This document shows, in pieces, positions 1 through 7,635 of a stretch of 64,000 nt of DNA. The translations under genes were made by a program, and so were the position numbers. The stretch lies in assembly GCF_000372725.1 (NCBI RefSeq), contig NW_005200763.1, forward strand, positions 98,950 through 162,949, read 5' to 3'. How positions within the stretch are numbered: the first letter of the stretch is position 1; every line of letters starts with the position of its first letter. This DNA comes from Emiliania huxleyi CCMP1516. Its lineage: Eukaryota; Haptophyta; Isochrysidales; Noelaerhabdaceae. The notes below the pieces were generated by a model. That model did no database searches and was not told the DNA's origin. It was given only the letters and a program-made list of their open reading frames with translations.

Positions 1-91
1 GCTTCTTGCTGCTCACCAGCACCTTTTGCTGTCCCTTCTCCTCATCGATCGGAGGGCCATAGTGGCAGGTCGGCGTGTGCCGCGGCTGCAT
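1..91 (-). CDS. possible 5' end of a divergent gene, partial
   Basis: An open frame begins with ATG at 91 on the minus strand and stays open to the left edge (30 codons, MQPRHTPTCHYG...EEKGQQKVLV). Its composition is less biased than the surrounding shadow frames and it is divergent from the acyl-CoA synthetase gene at 605. No domain can be recognised in so short a piece. It could equally be 5' flanking sequence. Confidence 0.25.
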   Translation of the reverse strand, partial: MQPRHTPTCHYGPPIDEEKGQQKVLVSSKK

Positions 92-604
92 GACGGAGAG
101 ACTGCGGGCACTGAGGCGAAACTTGCACGTGTCAGCTGGTCGCAAGAACTACAAAGCTGGACAAAGCTTAACGTAGCTGCAATCTCTTGCCGCGAAACTT
201 TCGCGTCAGTCGACGTTCCGAGCTGTGTGTCGCGCCTGAGCTCGCCCCTGGCGCCCGAGGCTACCCGGGACCAACAGACAGCATCAAAGTTTCGGCTCCG
301 GTGGTGTGCCGGTTGTGCCAGTCCGCGCCAGTCAGAAAGAAAGAAAGAAAGAAAACAGACAAGCCAAGGGAGGGATGGGAGGACGGCACGCCGCCACGAC
401 ACAGGGATTTTAAGGAGAGGTGTAAAGAAAGAAAGAAAGAAAACAGACAACCCAAGGGAGGGATGGGAGGACGGCACGGTGTGTCGCGCCAGTCTGCGAC
501 GTCAAAATTCTTTGTTTCACACTGCCACGCCACAAGCGCTCTTGAGGGAGGCCCTAGCCGGCTTTGCGGGAGGCGACGCGGCGGTGGGGCGAGGTGGGCT
601 GAAG
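92..604. other. gene-free 5' flank of the acyl-CoA synthetase gene
   Basis: No supportable gene. The stretch holds two tandem copies of the dispersed GAAA-rich repeat (335-477). The 12-mer GTGTGTCGCGCC occurs on both sides of it (about 225 and 479). Confidence 0.5.
335..477 (+). repeat. dispersed GAAA-leader repeat, copies 1 and 2
   Basis: Copy 1 (335-423) reads (GAAA)n, then AACAGACAAGCCAAGGG, AGGGATGGGAGGACGGCAC, a CCGCCACGACACAGGG block and TTTTAAGGAGAGGTGT. Copy 2 (424-477) is truncated after GGACGGCAC. The same element recurs at 6080, 20693, 20843, 33876 and, degenerate, at 34060-34195. Here it points in the direction of the gene that starts at 605. Confidence 0.8.
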
Positions 605-3600
605 ATGGCGACGCCCACCACCCTCGCGGACCTAGCCGGCTGGGCGGCGTCTCGGTACGGCGATGCTCCCTTTCTGCAGACCTGGTCCGCACACCGCGGC
701 CTCGACGCCACGCTGTCGTTCCACGCCTTTAACGAGCTGGAGTGCCGGTTCCGCGCGGCGCTGGCGGCGCTGCTCGCGTCGCACGGCGTGCGACCAAAGG
801 GCGCTCGGCTGGCGCTGCTCTGCCACGCGTGCGCCGACTCGCTCGCCCTCACCCTCTCCGCTCCGGCGCTCGGAGTCACGGTCGTGTCTCTGAACTGGAA
901 GCAGCCGGCCGCGACGCTGGCTCTGCTGACGCGCGGCCTCGGATGCGAGGTCGTCACCGCCGGCCGCGGCCTCGCCGCCCTGGCCCGCGAGGTGGTCTGC
1001 GGCGCGGTGGTCGGCGGAGGCGGGGCCCCGCTGCTCTTCCTCCTCTCTGGCGCAGAGTCGGAGCTCTCCCCTCCGCTCCACGCCGCCCGCGAGGCTCCGC
1101 TGACGTGCGCATCCGCCGCGGCCGGCCGGCACAGCAGCCGCGCCGCGCCCGCCGGGCTCGACGAGCTCGAGGCGGGCGGCGGCGTCGCTCCTCGAGACAC
1201 GGCGCTGATCCTCTTCACCTCTGGCACCTCCGGCACGCCAAAGCCGGTGCCCCTCTCCCACTCCGCGCTGCTCTGGTCGAGCCGCGCAAAGGCGGCGGCG
1301 GAGGAGCGCTTCCTCGGCCTCCCCTCCTCCTCCTCCATCGGCAAGGCTCCCGCCCACCGCGGCACCCTCGCGCTGCTGCCCGCCTTCCACGTCATCGGCA
1401 TCGTCAACAACTTCGTCTACAACCTCCTCACGGGCACGCGCGCCACCGCTTTCGCAGAGGCGCACTCGACGCCGCTCACCGGCCGGCTGCTCCTCGCTGC
1501 TACGGCCGAGCTGAGGCCGTCCCTCCTCGACACGGTGGCACCGCTGCTCACCCTGACCACTGCCCAACCCCACCCCGACCCCGACCCCAGCCCCAGCCCC
1601 AACCCCAACCAGGTGCCCGTGCTGCTCGAGTCGCTGCTACCGCTCTCACGCGCGGAGGCGGCGCCGCTGCGCTCCTGCGACGCGGTGCTGTACGGAGGGG
1701 CGCCGATGGGCCCCTCCGCCCTCGCCGCGTGGCGCCAGCTGGGCGTGTGGCCAGCCTCGCAGTACGGCCAGACCGAGCTGGGAGGCATGGCGATGATTGG
1801 CACGCCTCGCGGGCCGGCCGGGGCTCTGCGGCCGGTGCCCGGCATCCGCGCGCGCCTCTCGGCCGCGGATGGTCGGGCGGGCGAGGGCGGCGCCGGTGCG
1901 GTGTGCGGCGAGCTGCTGCTTTGCGGTGCGGGCGGGCTGACCTCGGGCTACCTCCCTCTCGCGGGATGTGGGGTGGCGGTCGCGGAGGAGGCTGGGGAGG
2001 GGGCGGGGAGGGGGGGCCGGGAGGAGGGGCACGGCGAGGCGGGCGACTGGGCGACGGGGGACCTCTTCGAGCTCGTCGCGCCGGAGGGGGAGGGGGAGGG
2101 CGGCGGCGGCGGCGAGGAGGGCGGCGGCGAGAGCTGGTTTCGCCACGTGTGCCGTCGCGACGAGCAGCTGGTGCTGTCGTCGGGCGAGCTCTCGCACACA
2201 CCCGCCCCCTCCCCATGCCAGCTCTCGCACACACACCCGCCCCCTCCCCATGCCCAGCTCCAGTAGCCCCCCCGCCCCCCCTGCACATGCCCAGCTCCAC
2301 CCCCCGCCCCCTTGCCGTCTCTGCCCACAGCCGTCGGCCGGCCCGCAGGCGAGCTCGCTGACCCAACCTCCTTCGAGCGGGCGATGATGGCAGCCATGGC
2401 GGACGAGGCGCAGATGGCGTCCGGCGGCTGGAGGGCCACCGGCTGCGTCGCCTTCGGCTCCTCCCGCCCGTGCCCCGCCGCCGTCTTGGAAATCGCGCCT
2501 CCCGGGGGAGCAGGAGGCGGAGGGCGAGGCGGGGGTCGGCCAGGAGGAGGCGGAGGGCGAGGCGAGGGCCGGCCGTCTCGGCGGGAGCTGCTCACAGGGC
2601 GGCACTTGCGGGACACGTCTGCCGCTGCGCAAGGCGCGTGGCAGGAGGAGGCGCATGCCGCCGCGATGCGCGCTCTCGAGGCGGCGAACGGAGCGGTGCC
2701 GAGCTACGCGGCCGTCCCTCCGCCGCTGCTGTACCTCTTCGTGGCGGGCGCCTCGCGCTGCCCCTCCGGCGACTCGGCGCCGCTCGCGCGGACCGCCAAG
2801 GGCGGCATCGTGAGGCGCGGCGTCGAGGCGCGGTTCGGGCGCTGGCTCGACGCCGCCTTCGCCGACGCGGCGGCGGCGAGGGGCGGCAAAGGGCGGGGCG
2901 AGGGCGACGGGGGCGGCGAGGGCGGCGCGATGGACTCGCTCGGGCTGGCGGCGCTGGCGGGCGGGGGAGGCGGAGTGGCGGTGGAGGGGTACGACGCCGT
3001 GCTGCTGCACGTCAAGGTCGCGCTGCTGCTGCCGGTGCTGCTGCGCCACCTCCAGCGCTTCACCATCCGCACCTGCCACGCCTGGGAGCGAACCTCGGCG
3101 GTGGCGGTGCCCACGTGCGCCTTCAACAACGTCGCTCAGACCGGCGCCGCGGAAGGGCTCGCCTTCCTCTCGGGCGCCGCCGTCGCGGGCGCGCGCTTGG
3201 ACGCGTGGCAGGCGGGCTGCACCTCATGCACTGCAGCTCATGCGGCGGGCTGCACCTCATGCACGAGGTGGATGAGGACTGCTCCGCTGAGAGGAGGGCC
3301 CGTCCTGCCGCCCCACAGGTGGTCGCGCCTCTGCTGCTGCTGACTGCCTTCCGGCACGGCATGCACCCTGCCCTCGAGCTCCTCGCGTCGAATCGAGTCG
3401 ACATCGGCACGGCGCACCTCTGGTTCATCCTCACCGTCGCCCTCGGCCGGGCAGCCGCGACCACCCCCCTTCGCGCGCTCCCCTGGAGCCTGCTCTGAAC
3501 CGTCTCCGAACCGCCCTGCAGGCGCTCGCCCTCCCCCTCTCGCGCCTCCCGCGCGGCTCCGCCGCTCGCCGCCGCGCCCCCGCCGCCGCCGCCGCCGCCG

Positions 3601-4382
3601 CGCTCGCGCTGCGCCTCTTCTACTTTCGCGGCGAGCGCGCGCACATCGGGCTGCAGGGCTGGCCGGCGCTGCGCCGCTTCGCCTTCTACGCCGCCTTTGG
3701 AGACAAGAACTTTGCGCAGGTCGTGCACAATTTGCCGCTCGTCCTGCTGGGCTACGCTTGCCGCCGCGACACGCTCGTTCCCCTCGCCGCGCCGCGCCAC
3801 TGGGCCGTCACGGCGACCCTCTGCTTGCTGACCTTCGTCGCGGACCCGCTGCTCTTCGGCCTCTTCCCGCAAGCCTCGCGCCGGCGAGCCGAGGAGCCGC
3901 TCTACACGTACTGCCGCGCGGGCTTGCGGCTGGCCGCGCTCTTCTCGCTGCTCCCTCGCCGCCGCACGGCGCTGACCGACGCCGGCCGCTCTCAGCTGCT
4001 CGCCTATTTGCTGCACGACGCCGTCTTCTCGCTCGGTTGGCTCCTCCTCTCGGGCGGCTCGCGCCACGTCGGAGGGACCTACTCCGAGTGGAAGCAGGCG
4101 GCGGCGGCCTCGTGGGAGTCCGCCACCACTGGCCCCCTCGCAGCGCTCGGCACCGCCGCCGCCGCCGCCGCGCTCTTTGTCGCGTATGTCGGCTTGGCGC
4201 TCGCGCTGCAGGTTGCGCTCTCGCGGCCGCGCGACACCGCCGACGCGGTGCGTGGTGTGGCTGCCGCTGCGTCGCGCTTCGCCGGCGCCGCATATTTGCA
4301 CGCGCGGTTGGCGTTGCTCGGTGGTTTGCGCGCCTGCGGTGGAGCCGGCTACAAACGGGTACCGTCCGCGGAGGCCGACTAG
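605..4382 (+). CDS. AMP-dependent acyl-CoA synthetase-like domain fused to a membrane acyltransferase-3-like domain
   Basis: Four exons fit in frame: 605-2183, 2349-3211, 3319-3474, 3522-4382, giving about 1152 residues. The N-terminal part is an acyl-activating (AMP-binding) enzyme: P-loop TSGTSGTPKP near residue 205, YGQTELGG near 390, TGDL near 484 and RRDEQLVLSSGE, continued across the first intron by LADPTSFE. After Gly-rich linkers the C-terminal half turns hydrophobic, with HLWFILTVAL and NLPLVLLGYACRRD, resembling OafA-type acyltransferase-3 membrane domains. Inference: the protein activates a carboxylic acid and passes it to a membrane-embedded transferase. All three introns begin with GC; the third is 47 nt. 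The ATG at 605 starts the AMP-binding domain, although the frame is open further upstream. The acyltransferase assignment is less sure than the synthetase one. Confidence 0.8.
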
Positions 4383-4814
4383 TCGTCAGAGTAATCGTTT
4401 GGATGTGGTGCGCGTGCTCGGTGCCGCTCGGGATGATGCTCGAGCTGTCTCTGTGCGCTTTCAAATTTGTGTGTCGTTCTGGGGCGCGCAGCGCGCGTGG
4501 GTGGGTGGGTGGGTGGGGGGGGGGGGAGCGCGATGTTCGATGTGTTTTTGATGCCGATGTGAGACTAAAATGTATCCCAATTTTTATTCACATACAATCA
4601 CAGCATATTGGCTTGTGCCGCTTGGGTCTCAGAGCGAGAAGCGCATCGAGGTGTTGCATGTGTCAGACAGAGTCACATAGACAAGCTCGGTCGTGTCGTC
4701 CCCTGGCACGGGGCGCCAAGGCAAGCCCGCCCTGCCCCTTGGCGTGCCCGCCCTAGGCGCTGGGCGGCTGGGGGGCACGTCGGAGCGAAACACCCGACGC
4801 CCGACGACCTGGCG
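4383..4814. other. convergent intergenic region
   Basis: Sits between the 3' ends of two convergent genes. It contains a GGGT/G-run (about 4498-4527) and no frame worth calling. Confidence 0.5.
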
Positions 4815-5705
4815 TCAGGCCCCCCATACGCCTCCAGCGTAGACCATGCAGGGCGTAGACAGGCATGGAGACACGAGCCCAGCCGACCAGTCCTCCTCCT
4901 CCCGCTCGCACCAAAACGGGTCGGTGCTCGGGTCGATGTATCCGCACTGCTGCGACAGTCTCAGGGCGACCCGCGCCTCATCCAGCTTTTCTTGCGCGCG
5001 GCGCAAAAGCCGATAGCCCCGAAGGTGGTCGCTGGGCGGTTGACTCTCTCTCACTGGAGAGCTGCACGAGTGCGCTGAGCCCGACGGGCCTGAGCTGAAA
5101 CCTCGAGCTGACCGGCTTGGGCTGATGCCTCGAGATTGATCTGCTGAATGGCTCGGGCTAGGGCTAGGGGTGGAGATGCGAGAGCAGCTTGCAACCTCCG
5201 TGGCGGTGGCATCGTCGCAGTAGGAGGTACCGGGACGAGAGCCTCTCGTGTCCGCCGGTTCCGGTCTCTGCTGAGAAAAGCGGCGCAGTGCCGCATCAGC
5301 ACGACGCCTTAGCGCGTCCATTGCTCCGATGTGGGCCGCCTGCAGCGCGGCTTCCATCTGCTCTCCGTCCAGCAGTGTCGGCATGGAGCGTGCTGAGGCG
5401 CGGGCAAGGTGCGGTGCGTGCTGACCTTCAGGCGCAGGCAACCACCAGCTCGCGTCCTCAAACCAGCCGCTATTAGCAGAGAGAGCAATGCGAGCGGCCC
5501 GCTCTGGCGAGGGAGGCTGGAGGTGGTGTGTGCTGTGTCGTTTGCCCAACCCATGTCTGCAATGATCAAACGCGCGAGCATCCGCAGCGTCGCCACTGAA
5601 GCGACGACCCTCGGTGCTCATATCGCGTGCCCGTCGGCTGCGAGAGCGACAGTTACAAAGCGGATTGCAACACCAACACAGCCCGCGGCCAGCACAATCC
5701 TGCAT
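4815..5705 (-). CDS. hypothetical Ser/Pro-rich protein
   Basis: An uninterrupted 296-codon frame with ATG at 5705; a second in-frame Met (MSTEGRRFSG) lies about 28 residues on. I do not recognise a family. The N-terminus is Cys-rich (MQDCAGRGLCWCCNPLCNC). The middle has an Ala/Arg helix (AAHIGAMDALRRRADAALRR), followed by a Ser/Pro/Arg region typical of disordered protein, and the C-terminal third has a helix ending LRRAQEKLDEARVALRLSQQ and then a Trp/Glu-containing tail. Codon composition is less skewed than in the other frames of this interval, which is the main reason to call it. No intron is needed. Confidence 0.45.
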   Translation of the reverse strand: MQDCAGRGLCWCCNPLCNCRSRSRRARDMSTEGRRFSGDAADARAFDHCRHGLGKRHSTHHLQPPSPERAARIALSANSGWFEDASWWLPAPEGQHAPHLARASARSMPTLLDGEQMEAALQAAHIGAMDALRRRADAALRRFSQQRPEPADTRGSRPGTSYCDDATATEVASCSRISTPSPSPSHSADQSRGISPSRSARGFSSGPSGSAHSCSSPVRESQPPSDHLRGYRLLRRAQEKLDEARVALRLSQQCGYIDPSTDPFWCEREEEDWSAGLVSPCLSTPCMVYAGGVWGA

Positions 5706-5854
5706 CGAAATCCTGCAAGTCTTCTGAAAATCGCAGTATGGAAGAATACAAAAGACGGAGCAACGAGCGCCCTGGCGTGAGCCAAAGATACTCCAAAGGT
5801 GGGGACGCGCCTGTCCTTCCTCCCCCAGCCAGCCCTGCAGCCCTAGGTCGTCCG

Positions 5855-6013
5855 TTTTTTTTCAGTGTATGTAGCTCTTACGAACACACCCGAAGGTGGT
5901 CCACCCGAAGGTGCTGACAGGGTTTGCGATGAGGAGTGACCCGAAGGGTTTCTCGGGGTTAGTTTTTCAGTGATGTATGCAGCTGTTTGACGGGGTTTGC
6001 GATGAGAAGTGAC
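5855..6013. repeat. degenerate direct duplication
   Basis: A unit containing TTTTTCAGTG(T)ATGTA(T)GCAGCT followed by GGGTTTGCGATGAGGAGTGAC occurs twice (about 5855-5940 and 5961-6013); the second copy lacks the internal CCCGAAGGTGG stretch. Confidence 0.6.
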
Positions 6014-6079
6014 TCCGAGTTTTTTAGGTTTTAGCTTTGTTCTTTTTGGTGTACTGTACCAGTGTTAGTGCTTGTGAGT

Positions 6080-6122
6080 AAAGAAAGAAAGAAAACAGAC
6101 AACCCAAGGGAGGGATGGGAGA
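6080..6122 (+). repeat. dispersed GAAA-leader repeat, copy 3 (truncated)
   Basis: (GAAA)n followed by AACAGACAACCCAAGGG and AGGGATGGGAG, then unrelated sequence. It has the same orientation as the next downstream gene (6666). Confidence 0.75.
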
Positions 6123-6665
6123 TTGGCCTGCATATACTTTTCCGGCAAACAAAAAGGAAAACAGAGGGTCCCCAGCACTTTGCGTTTCCGGAAATTTCCA
6201 GGGAAAACAGAGGGTGTTTGGTGCTCCATTCTGGAAACTCGCGAGTTTCCCTGAGTCTGAGAGCTGGTCTGGGGCAAAATCTGAGGCAAAATTGAGGAAA
6301 TCGGCACGATACCCAGGCGGTCGCAGGGACCAGGGTATTTTTCAGGTATACCGGGGGTTTCCAGGTATACCCGCAAAATACCCGGTATTTCGCCGATTTG
6401 GCTGATTTTGGGCCGGCCCCAAACGAGCCTCAGACTCGGGTCTCGGCTCAGAGCCCGGAAAATTTGATGGTTTCCCCGGGAAAAGAGAGAGGAAAAGAGA
6501 GGGTGCTGTAGAGAGACGGGGTGCGAGAGGAAAAGTATATTCAGCCTAAATGGGAGAAGTGCTAGTGAGTGCTAGTGAGTGTCGTGCGGGCGGGGGAAGT
6601 GGTCAATTCTTTTGTGAGTGCCCGCCGAATTTCGGTGCCCCCGTATCCGCCGCAGATACACGTAT

Positions 6666-7190
6666 ATGACAGCCGCGCTCCTTCCCCGTGCGCCCTTCGG
6701 GGCGGTGGCCCGCCTCGCCTGGAGGCCGGCTGCTCCCAGCATGACCGCGCTCGCTGGCTCTTTTGCCGGCGCGGTCTCCTCCGACCTCGAGTCGCTCGAG
6801 CATTGTATCGTGCAGGCTGACGGCGAGGACGGCGTAAGGGAGTGTATTGAGCTATTTGACCTTGAGTCGGGCGGGGATGAGCCGCTCACGGCGCTCGAGC
6901 GTTGTATCATCGATGCCGATGGCGAAGGCGGTGTGGCCCTTTGCATTGAGCAGTACGACGCAGCAGCAGCGGAGGACGGGACTCAGGAGCTGAGCGGTGC
7001 AAGCCTGAGCGGTGCAAGCCCTCTGGAGGAGTGCATTGTGCACGCGGACGGGGAGGACGGGGTCCGCGAATGCATGGAGCGATTTGACGCGCTGCAGGGC
7101 GGGGGAGACCCGCCCACGCCGCTGGAGCTGTGCATCCTCGCGGCCAAGAGGGAGGACGAGGTGCAGGAGTGCATGGAGCTGCTCGCATAG
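6666..7190 (+). CDS. small protein of four CX12C helical repeats
   Basis: 174 codons from the first in-frame ATG. After a basic/hydrophobic N-terminus (MTAALLPRAPFGAVARLAWR, possibly a targeting peptide) come four repeats of about 30-35 residues, each centred on C-[IV]-x-x-A-[DK]-x-E-x-x-V-x-x-C: CIVQADGEDGVREC, CIIDADGEGGVALC, CIVHADGEDGVREC and CILAAKREDEVQEC. The two Cys are always 13 positions apart, and each repeat ends in an acidic/hydrophobic tail (IELFD, IEQYD, MERFD, MELLA). The spacing would place the two Cys on one helix or a helical hairpin. I recognise no named family; a redox or metal-binding role is possible but unproven. The preceding sequence ends in CGCCGCAG, so an upstream exon cannot be excluded. 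Confidence 0.6.
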   Translation: MTAALLPRAPFGAVARLAWRPAAPSMTALAGSFAGAVSSDLESLEHCIVQADGEDGVRECIELFDLESGGDEPLTALERCIIDADGEGGVALCIEQYDAAAAEDGTQELSGASLSGASPLEECIVHADGEDGVRECMERFDALQGGGDPPTPLELCILAAKREDEVQECMELLA

Positions 7191-7635
7191 CACGCGAGGC
7201 TGTGGAGCAGGCCTCCGTGCAGTGCAGGGCGGCTGAGCACGCCGCTGCTCCAGCGCGCTGGAGGCGGCACGTTGCGGCGACGCGCATGCGTGTGTGTGCT
7301 CCTGCTTGCTGGCCCGGTGTGTCGCGGTGAAAGAGGGGAGGCGGGGTGGGAGCGGGAGGGTCGGGGCCTACGCCCGACTCGGGGGGCAGAGGGGGTGGGC
7401 AGAGGGATTAGGTCTCGGCGAATTACAGAGGTACCAGATAAAAGAATTCTTAGAAAAGCCTCTCTCTCAGCCCTTTTTGTGGCACTCACACCGGCACACC
7501 GCAAATAAAAGAAAGCGAAGAGGCGCACACGCAAAGGACCACTGGAGGTAGGAAGGTGAAGAACAGCCAGCGTCCTTCGACAAATTTTTTCGTCTTTTTC
7601 CGCCGGATCTTCCGTGCACGCGGCAAAGGCAAAAA
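7191..7635. other. intergenic, nothing recognised
   Basis: Gap between the four-repeat protein gene and the chromatin-regulator gene. I see no gene, RNA or clear repeat in it. Confidence 0.4.

Larger units (their letters stand above)
5706..6665. other. intergenic, repeats and AT-richer DNA
   Basis: Holds a degenerate tandem duplication (5855-6013), a copy of the GAAA-leader repeat (6080-6122) and a lower-GC stretch (about 6140-6480) with recurrent GGAAAACAGAGGGT and GGTATACC-like words. No gene can be supported. Confidence 0.5.
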
